From assembly GCA_949752745.1 (NCBI GenBank), contig OX457024.1, positions 104,438,190 through 104,502,189 of the forward strand: DNA of 64,000 nt, written 5' to 3'. Positions 1 to 13,231 of this stretch are shown piece by piece (positions within the stretch are counted from its first letter, which is position 1; each line of letters starts with the position of its first letter). The notes under the pieces are model-generated. The model was not told where the DNA came from and ran no database searches. It saw only the letters and a program-made list of their open reading frames with translations. The stretch comes from Protula sp. h YS-2021. Taxonomy: Eukaryota > Annelida > Polychaeta > Sabellida > Serpulidae. The position numbers and the translations under genes are program-made.

Positions 1-479
1 TTACTGCGCCTTATACAGTAACCGTGTGGACAAATCTAAATACCTCTTAACGAACACTTGTTATGAGGCTGTGTAACTAATTGCAACTATAAATAAGGAG
101 AGATAAAAAAGACTAAATTGTGCGTTCGAGTATGTTAATCCTGCAAGTTCGGATTGGCTCCGCATTACAACATGACAAGCAGAAAGATGGCCCTTGTTAA
201 AATTTATAATGATTGTTTGAGCAAATGTTTTGACAATGTTGGACAAGTAACAAAAAAAAGCAATGTAAAACAGTTCTGTATTATTATTCAGGAAAGCAAA
301 CAAGTTGCGTTAATGAGGATGACAACATGAATGAAACCGGAAATCTCTTGTTATATGTAAAAGAACACAGAAATCACAGAGGTTATTTTATTTATAAATT
401 AAAGGTATGACAGTAAAAATGTACTTTAGCATCTCCATTACAATTCATTTTAAGTTAAAATGTTAAAACAGGTTTTTAT
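1..479. other. Non-coding host DNA
   Basis: AT-rich sequence with no recognisable gene, RNA or repeat. A short open frame on the minus strand (61-303) is compositionally hydrophobic and resembles nothing I know, so I treat it as chance. Confidence 0.5.
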
Positions 480-1310
480 AAGAGGAAATACAACACCACC
501 CAGAAGACGTGCAAAATGCCGTGAATATGGTGAAAAGGGAGAAAATGACAATGGCTCAGGTGGCACGGGCATATCCCCATATCGACGAGATGTTAAGCCC
601 CTAAGGAGAAAAGGCACACCAGGTGGTTAACGAATAAGGAAGAGATGGCAGTAGTTGATTACGACCTCTACATGGCAAGCATTGAGGCACTGCTTCGTCG
701 GAAAGATTTGCGGCAAACTGTGCAAGTAAGCATGTTAATAATGTCATATCTGTCCCTCCCCTCATTAGTGTCCTCTAATAAAAGTAGTAGATACTACCAA
801 AATGACATTTAACGTGGAATATTTTATTTAAATAAGAAAAGATTATACATTTTTCACTTTCTTTTTTAAAACAACTATTGTTCATAAACAGGAAGGCGAT
901 ATTCGAAGTAAGGACCATGTGACGAATGGTTCCATTGCTTTCTCCAGCGTCATCCTGAGCTCAAAGAAAGCAAACGTTACGCACGCACGCCTGCCCAAAG
1001 CAAAGCCATGACGATGAAGGTCGTTGATAAGCAATTAGCCACACTCGGTATTATTTAAATTCACATCACATACCGTGTCATAAAGAATGTAAGAGATATT
1101 AAAATGGCCAATACTGAACCATGTTGGGGTTTATTTTTAATTATTTTAACAAGTTAAAGTAATAACTCAATTGCAATTCAGTAATGATGTTTTGAAATGT
1201 TACAGAAAGAGGACTTAAAGAACTAGGCTTACTCAACAAACCGGGACAAATCTTTAACTGTGAAGAAACGGGGTTTTAAAAGAAGAGGCTATAAATACAG
1301 GAATAACAAG
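480..1310 (+). pseudogene. Decayed pogo/Tigger-like (DDE_1) transposase
   Basis: Fragments in shifting frames match the order of a pogo/Tigger transposase. At 500-600 there is a pipsqueak-type helix-turn-helix (PEDVQNAVNMVKREK...AQVARAY). At 625-725 is the second DNA-binding half (LTNKEEMAVVDYDLYMAS). At 930-1055 comes the WFHCFLQRHPEL motif, and at 1208-1280 the start of the catalytic domain, ending NCEETGF where active copies have an N-x-DETG motif. The catalytic Asp of that motif is Glu here and several stops and frameshifts interrupt the reading, so this copy is dead. Splice-like junctions occur between the fragments (gtaagc after 729; ...aacag before 892; ...ttacag near 1205), so a retained intron structure is possible. 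The C-terminal half of the catalytic domain was not found. Homology is inferred from motifs only. Confidence 0.6.
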
Positions 1311-1365
1311 TAAGTATTTGTGAAACACGAGCAGGCCCCAACCGCCCCCAAACTCAAATGAGTAT

Positions 1366-1606
1366 TGTTTTTTGTATTGTTCTTTAGATCCCTTTCAACT
1401 GCTATGGTCATATTGGGATCCCCCTGCCACATTATACTGAAATGGGGCATTCCAGCCTTCCTTTTAACCCTTACATGTGGAGTGCCTCACAGGGTAGCAA
1501 GGAGGAGTCCCAATTTTAAAGTCTTAGGTATGACCCGACCGGGGTTTGAACCCACGATCTTCCAGTCTCGAGGCGGACACTCTAACCACTAGGCCACCGA
1601 GGCTGG
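1366..1606 (-). mobile_element. tRNA-derived SINE
   Basis: Read on the minus strand, the head is tRNA-like: an A box (TGGCCTAGTGG) and a B box (GGTTCAAACCC) with tRNA spacing, followed by an unrelated body and an A-rich tail. It is flanked by a perfect 12-bp target duplication, TCAAATGAGTAT (1354-1365 and 1607-1618), which fixes both ends and indicates a fairly recent LINE-dependent insertion. It is not a functional tRNA, because the 3' acceptor side is replaced by the SINE body. Confidence 0.85.
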
Positions 1607-1679
1607 TCAAATGAGTATAAAGTCAATTTTTAAAACTGATCTTCAGGTTAAGCATTATAGGATTGAAGCAATAGGATAC

Positions 1680-2200
1680 TCTAAATTAGGGGTCGGACAA
1701 TGCTGTCTCCAACTATTAACCGATTCGACTGGAGATATAGCGTGTACAAACATATTTTTCTAAAACCCCATTTTGGTCGATTTGACCACTTCCGGATGAC
1801 CGAATCTGACCAAAGTACCAAACGGCACATCTACATTTCGGGATCTTTCATTTGAGCCTACTCTCAATGTTCTACGACTAATAGCACCGAAGATATAGCG
1901 TGTATAAGCTTACTTCATGAAAACCCCAATTATCGCCAATTTTGTCATTTTGACCACTTCCGGATGACCGAATCTGATCAAAGTACCAAAAGGCACATCT
2001 ACAGGTCGAGACCTTTTTTAAAGCTAACTATAAATGCTCTACGACCAATAGAACCGGAAATATGGCGTGTATTAAACAACTTTGTCCAAGGACAAAGACC
2101 CAGCTTACGGAAAGCAATAAGACCAATTCCAGCGTGCACGAGCAAGGGAATTTCCCTGAGAAATTGGGCTTCAAAAGATCAGACGGCAAAAGGCTAGCTC
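1680..2200. repeat. Tandem/dispersed ~168-bp repeat
   Basis: Two to three diverged units share the block CCACTTCCGGATGACCGAAT (near 1787 and 1955) followed by a conserved AAAGTACCAAA and CGGCACATCTACA-type stretch. No coding potential is supported; a 77-residue frame over it is a by-product of the repeat. Confidence 0.6.
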
Positions 2201-2339
2201 AACAATTAATTTAGCACCGGACCAGAACATAGACCGATAAATGTATACAAAGATTTCTTTCTCACAAAAATGGGAAACAGATTTTTTGTATCTCTGGTAG
2301 ACTGGATAGTCTGCCATAGATACCTTCAAACAACGCTCG

Positions 2340-4140
2340 CATTTCGGACCAGTGCGCATATTTATGTAACTTGCCTCCATGCGCGGTTCTTATTCAGACA
2401 AGTGCGCACTGATGCGCGGCTCTCATTTTGGAACAGTGCACATGTTTATTTAACTTGCGTTGATGCGCGGTTCGCATTTCGGACCAACAAGCATGTTTAT
2501 TTACCTCGTGTTGATGTGCGGTTCTTATTTCGAATCAGTGCGCATGTTTATTTACCTTGTGTTGATGTGCGGTTCTCATTTCGAACCAATGCGCATGTTT
2601 ATTTAATTTGCGTCGATGCGCGGTTCTTATTTAAGACCAATGCGCATGTTTGTTTTACTTGCGTTGATGAGCGGTACTTATTTTGGACAAGTGGTCAAGT
2701 TTCCTTAGGTTGCCTTGATGCGCGGTTAGCATTTCGGACCAGTTTGAATGTTTAGTTAACTTGCGTTGATGCACGGTGCTTATTTTGGACCTGTGCATAT
2801 GTTTATTTAACTTGCGTTGGTGCACGGTTTGCATTTCGGACCAGTGCGCATGTTTATTCAACTTGCGCTGATGAGCAGTTCGAATTTCAGACCACTGCGA
2901 ATGTTTATCTAACTTGCGTTGGTGCGCAGTTCGAATTTCGGAGCAGTGCGCATGTTTATGTAACTTGCGTTGATACGCGGTGCTTATTTAGGACGAGTGC
3001 AAATGTTAATTTAACTTGCGTTGGCGCGTAGTTCGCATTTCGAACCACTGCGCATGTTTATTTTACGTGCGTCGATGCGCGGTTCTTATTTCAGGCCAAT
3101 GCGCACATTTCTTTAATTTGTGTTGATGTGCGGTTCTTATTCTGGACCAGTGCGCACGTTTTTTTTTAAATTCTTCCATGTGCAGCTCTTATTTTGAATA
3201 GTGCGCATGTTATTTAAGTTGCGTTAATGCGCAGTTCGTATATCGAACCAGTGCGCATGTTTATTTAACTTGCATTGATGCACGGTGCTTATTTGGGTCC
3301 AGTGTGCTGGCTTATTTAGTTTGTGTTGATGTGCGGTTCGCATTTCGGACCAGTGAGCATGTTTCTTTAACTTGTGTTGATGCGTGGTTCGCATTTTGGA
3401 CCAGTGCGCATATTTATTTAACTTGTGTCGATGCGTGGTACTTATTTTGGACCAGTGCAAATGTTATCTTAACTTGCGCTGATGTGCGGTTCGCATTTCG
3501 GACCAGTGTGCATGTTTATTTAACTTGCGTTGACACACGATTTGCATTTCCGACCAATACGCACGTTTATTTAAGTCCCGTCGATGCCCGACTCTCACGT
3601 ATATTCCACTTGTGTCGATTCGTGGTTCTTTCTTCGAACCACTGAGCATATTTATGTTACTTGCGTTGATGCGCGGTTCTCATTTCGGACCACTGCGCAT
3701 GTCTGTTCAACTTGCGTCGATGCGTGGTTCTTCTTTCGGACAAGTGCGCATGTTTGTTTAACTTGCCTTCATGTACGGTGCTTATTTTGGACCAGTTCGC
3801 ATGTTTTCTTCACTTCCGTCGATGCGCAGCTCGCATTTCGGGCCATTGCGCATGTTTACTTAACTTGTGTTGATGCGTGGTTCTCATTTCAAACCACTGC
3901 GCATGTTTCTTTGAGTTGCGTTGATGCGCGGTTCTTTTTTTCGGACCTGTTCGCATGTTTGTTTATCTTCCGTCGATGCGCGGCTCACATTTCGGACCAA
4001 TGCGCACGTTTATTTAACTTGCATCGATGCGCAGTGCTTATTTTGGATTATTACGCATGTTTATGTAACTTCGGTCGATGCGCGGTTGTTAAATCTGACT
4101 ACTGCGCAAGTTCATTTAACTTGCGTTTATGCGCTGTAGG
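2340..4140. repeat. 51-bp minisatellite, about 35 diverged copies
   Basis: A unit of about 51 bp centred on CTTGCGTTGATGCGCGGTTC followed by a CATTTCGGACCAGTGCGCAT block repeats across 1.8 kb. Because 51 is divisible by three, long repetitive frames open on both strands (17-residue periods such as HVYLTCVDARF). These are repeat artefacts: copies shift frame through indels and no start context, splice site or conserved domain is evident. Confidence 0.9.
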
Positions 4141-5340
4141 AGGAGATTCATTTAATTTTTTTTCAAAATTCCGAAAAAATTCAAAGGTTTTTCAATTCAC
4201 TCAAAAAGCACAAGCCGCATTGATGACCTCCTAGAGACGGCTCATATCAAAAATAAATGAAATCTGAGAAAAACTGTAACAGGAAATGCACTTTGAATTT
4301 TTTCTTCAAAAATTCCCTGATCGACTCAAAAAGTATAGGCCGTATTCGCGACACCCTAAGCATGCCTCAGCCCCAAAATACATGGTGTCTGATCAAAACT
4401 GTAGGAGAAGATGCATTTTGAATCAAAAATCCCCCCCCCCCAATAAAAAATTACCAAGTCGAGTCAAATAGCACAGGCCCGACCCACCTAAGGATGATTC
4501 ATACCAAAAATAAATGAAATCGGATAAAAAATTCAGTAGGAAATGCATTTTGAATTATTTTTGAAATTTTTGCTTCAAAAATTCCCCAAAAATACAAAAA
4601 TTGTCCGATAGACTAAAAAAGCACAATGCGCGACCCTTCACTGGTGCCTCATACCAAAAATAAATGACATCGGGTCAAAAATGTAGGAGGAGATACATTT
4701 TAAATTTTTTCTCCAAAAATTTTCCAAAAAATTCAAAAATCACCCGATCGACTGGAAAAGCACAAGCCGTACGCATAGCCCCTCAAGGATGCCTCACACC
4801 ACAAATAAATGACATCGGATCAAAATTGTAGGAGGAGATGCATTTTAACATTTTTTTCTTCAAAAATTCGCCAAAAATGCAAAAATAAACCCGATCGACT
4901 AAAATAGCAGTAGTCATATGCACGACCGCTTGGGAATGCCTCACACGAAAAATAAATGACGTCGACTTAAAATTGTAGGAGTAGATGCATTTTGAATTAT
5001 TTTCGAAATTTTTTTTTTCAAAAATTCCCCAAAAATGCAAAAATTGTCCGATTGACTAAAAAGCACAAGCCGTATGCACGACCCTTTAGGGGTGTCTCAT
5101 ACCAAAAATAAATGACATCGGGTCAAAAATGTAGGAGATGCATTTTAAAATTTTTTTCTTCAAAAATTCGCCAAAAATTAAAAAATTACATGATCGACTA
5201 GAAAAGCACAAACCGTATGCACGACCCCTTAAGGATGCCTCACACCAAAAATAAATGACATTGGATCACAATTGTAGGAGGAGCTGCATTTTGAAACAGT
5301 TTACTAAATAAACAACTAACTAACTAACGGACGCCACCCG
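4140..5340. repeat. ~142-bp tandem repeat family, about 8 units
   Basis: Units recur at roughly 120-155-bp intervals, each with GGAGGAGATGCATTTTGAA, a T-rich block, CCGATCGACT...AAAGCACAAGCCG and AATAAATGACATCGG. Copies are diverged by substitutions and small indels. No gene is visible in it. Confidence 0.8.
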
Positions 5341-5357
5341 CAAACCGATAGGAATAC

Positions 5358-5384
5358 CCCAGCTTACGTGTAACGTAAGCTGGG
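5358..5384. repeat. Perfect 11-bp-stem hairpin
   Basis: CCCAGCTTACG, a five-base TGTAA loop, then CGTAAGCTGGG. It sits at the edge of the ~142-bp repeat block; the half-site CCCAGCTTACG also appears at 2099-2109, so it is probably the terminus of the same dispersed repeat family. Confidence 0.6.
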
Positions 5385-5459
5385 TTAAACAACGATGACG
5401 GAAAGACGGACGAACGCCCCAAACCTATAGGCCCCAATCCGAAGGGTTGAGGCCTAATA

Positions 5460-7260
5460 AATCATAGCTGACGAGGCAGGCCAGCGTATCAGAAACGTGT
5501 AAAACAACACTGTTAATCATTGTTTTAACCACATACAGAATTATCATGTTTAAATAAGAGTTGGCAATAACGCATCAATACTGTTGAGAATTACGATATT
5601 GAAAAGAGTTGTCACAAATTTTAATGGACTAAAATGAAAGCTGAAATACAGATAATTAAAATAACATTCTTTTTAGATAGCATCTTTGAACCACATCATT
5701 GCACTGACATGTGTGTCGGCAGAATGAAAGGTGTTGCCAAGCTATTTAGTGCACAAGCACAACTGGCCTGAGATGCCCCTAGATTCCAATCTGCCAAGCG
5801 ATTGGATGTATGCCATATCTCCAAATGGTGAGAATTTTGCACTGTTTTTTTTTTTTTGTTATATATAGAGTTTCCTTTAATTAAAAATTTGTAATAATAT
5901 TCTGTTCTGTTTATGCCAATAGCTGCAATGTCCTCTGTATTTTTTTAGTTTTTAACTGCCTTGTTCTTTTTTCTGTTTTAGAAAGACATGGCTACATAAT
6001 ACATTAAAACAGAAAAAGTATGCACAACTGACGGGAGTAAAGAAGCTTAAAGAGTTATATACGTGTCTATATCTAAAAAATTATATCATTAACTGTACAC
6101 AGTATGTGGATTGACAGCCAATTTTTTCTGTTACAGAAAATCATGTTACATAAAATGTGGAAATATAATATTCCGCCCTTTCTAAACATAGTCCTACTAC
6201 CAGTCAATGAATTTAGACAATTACCCGTTCTTTTCATTGTTTGCGGACGTACATAGTTAAAATGGAAACGTTGCATATTTTCTTTTATGCTGCCGTAGTG
6301 ATCGATGGAGCCGCCGCACATGACGCAAATAACAACAAAATGCTGACACCTCTTAAATGAGTACCCGTTACCAGACCGAAACAATCAACTGATTACACGT
6401 TTCTTTATGTATAATTTAGTATAATAACACGCAAGAAATCTGTCCTTCTTAAGAATTGATAATATAACGGAATCCCAATAAATTTATACACTAATCTATT
6501 ACGTGTGACATGTTTCATAACATAGTGTTTGCTCTATCGCTATTACGTTATCGCCCACAAGTTCATTTTTACCTTTAAACCAATTTCACCACGCTGACCT
6601 CATGGAACAAAGAAGTAATTGGGGAAATAACAAGTGTTAAGAAAAATATAGGAAGCTTTTACTATTGTGATTTTTGTAATTTTAATTTGCTGGTTTTTTA
6701 TTCCAATGTAAAAATTCTAATTTTAAATGCGATTTTAAAAAATTTCCCGGATGCGTAGAAACAAGAAGCGTTAAAAATTAGTGCTGCTGTAAATGTTGTT
6801 AAATCTGAATTAAAAAATCTTTTTAAACCAAATTGTAAGAGCAAAATGAAATTAAAAAAAAAAACAATAAAAATAATAAAATAAAGAAAACTAAGTCAAA
6901 TTACACTTTGGATTTTCCCAATAAAATACGCAATAATTGTGCTTTGCCTGCAAAATGACACGGTAAAAATGAAAGAAATGACAGACAGAATTCACCTCAA
7001 TGTCAAATTAAATTTCAGTCGTTTTTTTGTAACCGTGTGCTGTGTTGAACGTTTATTAAGAGTTTTAACAAAGTTTTAAGTGGCAACTGCTTATGTGATA
7101 AGCTTTTATTTTCGAATCTGGCAACCCAAGATGGTTAAGTGGCGTTCGAGAACAGCTTGGAGTATGAACTACTTTATGGCATTTCTTCTATCATTACTTT
7201 TGTTTATATCAAATTCGCTTACAACTTATAAAAATTTTTCAAAACAATTTTCAGTTTCAA
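5460..7260. other. Non-coding host DNA
   Basis: AT-rich sequence with homopolymer runs and no convincing exon, RNA gene or complete transposon. Short open frames (for example 6073-6384 minus) have no recognisable domain. Confidence 0.5.
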
Positions 7261-7264
7261 TTTC

Positions 7265-7580
7265 TTTTATAAGCCAAATTATACTTTGGGTGTTTCGAAT
7301 AAAATGCACAATAATTTTGAATTTCGACTGCCTGGGATATAGAAGAAATATAGCAAAGCAGTTAAGCAAAATCAATTAATAAAGCAAACACAATACAGCA
7401 AAATTTATTTTTAAAATAGCATACGTGTTGCTAAAAACACGATTGCTCTTTGGGGGAAGAGAAATTTCACTTAGGCAAAATCTCTCTATCATTTCCTTCA
7501 TTTTTTATCCGGTTAGTTTGTATTTGAAATTCATAATTTTTGTGCAATTTATTCGAAACACCAGAAGTGTGATTACTAGC
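7265..7580. repeat. Small imperfect inverted repeat pair
   Basis: The block around 7273-7330 (TTTGGGTGTTTCGAATAAAA...GCACAATAATTTTGAATTT) is matched in reverse complement at about 7525-7577, and a diverged direct copy is at 6900-6960. It is likely a degraded foldback or MITE; no target duplication could be recognised. Confidence 0.45.
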
Positions 7581-7596
7581 CTTATAGACAGGCCTT

Positions 7597-10500
7597 CAGG
7601 CCTAAGACCACAATTAATTTACTTATATGTTTCTTTATAGAATTTCGAAATCTGACGTCTTCTACAACATTGCTGGGAAATCAAGCTTTATTAAATCCTT
7701 CAAACTAACCCTTGAGAAGGCAAAAAACACCAAAATATTTGGGGGTTGACCATTGGATTTTTTGCTATCTCGCATCAAACAGGGGCACCCATGGATCTCG
7801 AAGTCGCTCGATAACATGAAAAAATTAGTGAACTTTGACGTCATATTTCTCAAAAACTATACGCTTGATTGCAAGGAGTTTAAGCATGCCTCTAGTACAA
7901 CCCTTTGGGAACATAAGCATGCCACAAGTTTATAACTGATTGCCCGGAACAATCATAACATTATCGGAAAAGTACAGCTGCCATGCTAATAGTCTTCCTG
8001 TTATTGGGCAATGAAGGCGGAAGTAATTGTGGTCTTGTTCCTTATATGGGGCAATTATTTTTGAAATTCTTAATCAAAGTTATATTTTCTTAAACAATGC
8101 TGTATAGGAAATAAACTTGGGAAAAATGAGCCAAATCGAACGATGCGTAACAATTTCGCAGTGCATTTAAGATTGCTACCAAATTATGATAATTGGATTT
8201 TTGTCAAACAAAAAAAATAAAACTTGAAGGGTTGTAACTTTTTTATTTTGAAAGTTATTTTGTTTCCGTAACCAGTAATAGTTATTGTAAAGAGCATGTT
8301 ACAGCACTTATATTTCCTTCATTTGAAATCTTGTACCTATGAGAAAAATTTTTGGACAAAAAATTTTTTTAATTTTTTTTTTTTATAAATTCCAAAATCT
8401 TTCAGTGGAATTTGTAAATAACAGAACAAAGTGTTAAAATGTGTAGTTTTGAAGCTGTAATATTTTCTTAAAGGACAGTTAAGGAATTGAGTACTCGCAA
8501 TTAGTGGCGGCCTTTAAAAAGTAAATAAACTGAATGAGGACCTAATGGCCAATTTTGGGAGTTTTTGCACCTATTGAATATTTACCAATATATTTTTCCT
8601 TTTGCATGATTTCTAAATTTGGTAACTGTTGTTTTGCCGTGGTACTAAACATCATAAAACGGTCACACATTTTTTTACCTTGAACTACGTGTCTGGCAAC
8701 AGAAATATCCAAGCTAAAAACGTAAAACAGTGAAAAAAATCAATATTTACCTCCTTTTTAAAAAATATATATATTTCTTACCAAAACCTGCCTATTTGTA
8801 GCCAGTTCATGACACATATAATAAAAGTTTAGTTTTTCAAATGATCAGGCTGAATAAACAGAAAAACATGCCCACATAAAACCAAAAATAAACCCCCCCC
8901 CCCCCCCAGAATCATCGATATTTGCAAAAAATCACATAAAATACATGGCTGTTTCACACTTTATTCAAACGGAAATGGCAATTTTAAGCTGTTCCTATGT
9001 AGGTTTGGAGCCATTCTACTTAAATATGGCGCTTTTAAAGCCTGATATTCAAATTATCAATAAAAATTACAATATTTCAAAAAATGACATCGTAAATCAC
9101 ACAAAATCTACATTTAAAACAAAAATTTAAGCAATATAATCAAAAGGCTTAGAAAGCAACAGTTTTCAATATTTTTGGGCCGATTCATGGCAGTTTGTGG
9201 AAAAATAAGACGAAACATCCTTCTATAGTCCTAGACCTCCCACTTTCATATATGCCATATCAGGGGCAATTATTTTTGAAATTCTTAATCAAAGTTATAT
9301 TTTCTTAAACAATGCTGTATAGGAAATAAACTTGGGAAAAATGAGCCAAATCGAACGATGCGTAACAATTTCGCAGTGCATTTAAGATTGCTACCAAATT
9401 ATGATAATTGGATTTTTGTCAAACAAAAAAAATAAAACTTGAAGGGTTGTAACTTTTTTATTTTGAAAGTTATTTTGTTTCCGTAACCAGTAATAGTTAT
9501 TGTAAAGAGCATGTTACAGCACTTATATTTCCTTCATTTGAAATCTTGTACCTATGAGAAAAATTTTTGGACAAAAAATTTTTTAATTTTTTTTTTTTTA
9601 TAAATTCCAAAATCTTTCAGTGGAATTTGTAAATAACAGAACAAAGTGTTAAAATGTGTAGTTTTGAAGCTGTAATATTTTCTTAAAGGACAGTAAAGGA
9701 ATTGAGTACTCGCAATTAGTGGCGGCCTTTAAAAAGTAAATAAACTGAATGAGGACCTAATGGCCAATTTTGGGAGTTTTTGCACCTATTGAATATTTAC
9801 CAATATATTTTTCCTTTTGCATGATTTCTAAATTTGGTAACTGTTGTTTTGCCGTGGTACTAAACATCATAAAACGGTCACACATTTTTTTACCTTGAAC
9901 TACGTGTCTGGCAACAGAAATATCCAAGCTAAAAACGTAAAACAGTGAAAAAAATCAATATTTACCTCCTTTTTAAAAAATATTTTTATTTCTTACCAAA
10001 ACCTGCCTATTTGTAGCCAGTTCATGACACATATAATAAAAGTTTAGTTTTTCAAATGATCAGGCTGAATAAACAGAAAAACATGCCCACATAAAACCAA
10101 AAATAAACCCCCCCCCCCCCAGAATCATCGATATTTGCAAAAAATCACATAAAATACATGGCTGTTTCACACTTTATTCAAACGGAAATGGCAATTTTAA
10201 GCTGTTCCTATGTAGGTTTGGAGCCATTCTACTTAAATATGGCGCTTTTAAAGCCTGATATTCAAATTATCAATAAAAATTACAATATTTCAAAAAATGA
10301 CATCGTAAATCACACAAAATCTACATTTAAAACAAAAATTTAAGCAATATAATCAAAAGGCTTAGAAAGCAACAGTTTTCAATATTTTTGGGCCGATTCA
10401 TGGCAGTTTGTGGAAAAATAAGACGAAACATCCTTCTATAGTCCTAGACCTCTCACTTTCATATATGCCATATCAGGCCTAAGACCACAATTAATTTACT

Positions 10501-12587
10501 TATATGTTTCTTTATAGAATTTCGAAATCTGACGTCTTCTACAACATTGCTGGGAAATCAAGCTTTATTAAATCCTTCAAACTAACCCTTGAGAAGGCAA
10601 AAAACACCAAAATATTTGGGGGTTGACCAATTGGATTTTTTGCTATCTCGCATCAAACAGGGGCACCCATGGATCTCGAAGTCGCTCGATAACATGAAAA
10701 AATTAGTGAACTTTGACGTCATATTTCTCAAAAACTATACGCTTGATTGCAAGGAGTTTAAGCATGCCTCTAGTACAACCCTTTGGGAACATAAGCATGC
10801 CACAAGTTTATTACTGATTGCCCGGAACAATCATAACATTATCGGAAAAGTACAGCTGCCATGCTAATAGTCTTCCTGTTATTGGGCAATGAAGGCGGAA
10901 GTAATTGTGGTCTTGTTCCTTATATGGGGCAATTATTTTTGAAATTCTTAATCAAAGTTATATTTTCTTAAACAATGCTGTATAGGAAATAAACTTGGGA
11001 AAAATGAGCCAAATCGAACGATGCGTAACAATTTCGCAGTGCATTTAAGATTGCTACCAAATTATGATAATTGGATTTTTGTCAAACAAAAAAAATAAAA
11101 CTTGAAGGGTTGTAACTTTTTTATTTTGAAAGTTATTTTGTTTCCGTAACCAGTAATAGTTATTGTAAAGAGCATGTTACAGCACTTATATTTCCTTCAT
11201 TTGAAATCTTGTACCTATGAGAAAAATTTTTGGACAAAAAATTTTTTTAATTTTTTTTTTTTTATAAATTCCAAAATCTTTCAGTGGAATTTGTAAATAA
11301 CAGAACAAAGTGTTAAAATGTGTAGTTTTGAAGCTGTAATATTTTCTTAAAGGACAGTAAAGGAATTGAGTACTCGCAATTAGTGGCGGCCTTTAAAAAG
11401 TAAATAAACTGAATGAGGACCTAATGGCCAATTTTGGGAGTTTTTGCACCTATTGAATATTTACCAATATATTTTTCCTTTTGCATGATTTCTAAATTTG
11501 GTAACTGTTGTTTTGCCGTGGTACTAAACATCATAAAACGGTCACACATTTTTTTACCTTGAACTACGTGTCTGGCAACAGAAATATCCAAGCTAAAAAC
11601 GTAAAACAGTGAAAAAAATCAATATTTACCTCCTTTTTAAAAAATATTTTTATTTCTTACCAAAACCTGCCTATTTGTAGCCAGTTCATGACACATATAA
11701 TAAAAGTTTAGTTTTTCAAATGATCAGGCTGAATAAACAGAAAAACATGCCCACATAAAACCAAAAATAAACCCCCCCCCCCCCCCAGAATCATCGATAT
11801 TTGCAAAAAATCACATAAAATACATGGCTGTTTCACACTTTATTCAAACGGAAATGGCAATTTTAAGCTGTTCCTATGTAGGTTTGGAGCCATTCTACTT
11901 AAATATGGCGCTTTTAAAGCCTGATATTCAAATTATCAATAAAAATTACAATATTTCAAAAAATGACATCGTAAATCACACAAAATCTACATTTAAAACA
12001 AAAATTTAAGCAATATAATCAAAAGGCTTAGAAAGCAACAGTTTTCAATATTTTTGGGCCGATTCATGGCAGTTTGTGGAAAAATAAGACGAAACATCCT
12101 TCTATAGTCCTAGACCTCTCACTTTCATATATGCCATATCAGGCCTAAGACCACAATTAATTTACTTATATGTTTCTTTATAGAATTTCGAAATCTGACG
12201 TCTTCTACAACATTGCTGGGAAATCAAGCTTTATTAAATCCTTCAAACTAACCCTTGAGAAGGCAAAAAACACCAAAATATTTGGGGGTTGACCAATTGG
12301 ATTTTTTGCTATCTCGCATCAAACAGGGGCACCCATGGATCTCGAAGTCGCTCGATAACATGAAAAAATTAGTGAACTTTGACGTCATATTTCTCAAAAA
12401 CTATACGCTTGATTGCAAGGAGTTTAAGCATGCCTCTAGTACAACCCTTTGGGAACATAAGCATGCCACAAGTTTATTACTGATTGCCCGGAACAATCAT
12501 AACATTATCGGAAAAGTACAGCTGCCATGCTAATAGTCTTCCTGTTATTGGGCAATGAAGGCGGAAGTAATTGTGGTCTTGTTCCTT
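7597..12587. repeat. Recent tandem array of a 1.67-kb unit (A-B, B, A-B, A)
   Basis: A ~450-bp block A (starting CAGGCCTAAGACCACAATTA) and a ~1.2-kb block B (starting GGGGCAATTATTTTTGAAAT) are arranged as A-B (7597-9260), B (9263-10472), A-B (10474-12139) and A (12140-12587). The full-unit period is 1,666 bp. Copies differ only by a few substitutions and by the lengths of A, T and C homopolymers, so the array is young. Each B has a poly-C run (8892-8908, 10108-10120, 11772-11786). Identical 61-residue frames in each B (8945, 10158, 11824) and 92-residue frames in A (10589, 12255) have no recognised domain and are probably not genes. The copies are close enough for assembly or unequal crossover to have changed the number. 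Confidence 0.92.
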
Positions 12588-13231
12588 CACAGGTTCCGCA
12601 CGATTGAGCGATATTTAAATATCTCACAATACCAGACTTGTGTGATTATGTAGAACACCAAAATAAGCTCAGGTGTTACAAATATGTGTATTTAATCACA
12701 AATATGTGCATTATTTGTTATTTCTCAAGCTAAAATCAAAACATTACCTCGTTTTATTTTGGGAAATAACAACACTTTTCATTGTCGCAAATTGTAAACA
12801 AAATGAAATAGGGATGACATTTCGCGAACAAAAGTTTTCACTATCAATGTAGGCGACAAGAACAATTTCAGGACAAGTGCTGAGTCAGTGGAAAAGTCGT
12901 TTTCTTTCTCTTTGTTTTTAAAGCCACAAATAAACAAAGCATTGTACTTTTTAATAAAAGGAACCTATTACTTTGGATTTTAGGTTGCTCCGGTATCGAA
13001 TGAATAAATATAATTGTCTTAAAATTATATTGGTGTAATCTAAGAGTACACATACCGGGACTTATCTCCAGAATACTTAATTTATCAGTGACGGTCTGCA
13101 CGGTGCTGCTTTGAAACGTTAGCCTCAAACTTTTAAAAACTCTTGCCTATGGCAAAAGTCACTGGTTCTCGACTGCTATAGTTACGGCAATAAAATTGAG
13201 TTGGTAAGATCACAGAACACAGAGGATTTTC
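12588..13231. other. Host DNA left of the Polinton
   Basis: No gene recognised. The last six bases (13226-13231, ATTTTC) are the left copy of the Polinton target-site duplication. Confidence 0.6.

Noticed and set aside
1534..1606. Functional tRNA gene on the minus strand
   Set aside because: A and B boxes are present, but the acceptor-stem 3' side is missing, the body continues as a SINE and a 12-bp target duplication flanks it.
2270..4234. Long repetitive frames on both strands (68-216 residues)
   Set aside because: They track the 51-bp minisatellite, whose period is divisible by three; indels shift the frame between copies.
7080..7379. 99-residue hydrophobic frame
   Set aside because: Begins at GTG in AT-rich DNA that includes an inverted-repeat arm; no recognised protein.
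8945..12009. Three identical 61-residue frames as a gene family
   Set aside because: They are identical because the surrounding DNA is a recent tandem array; no domain, start signal or codon constraint is seen.
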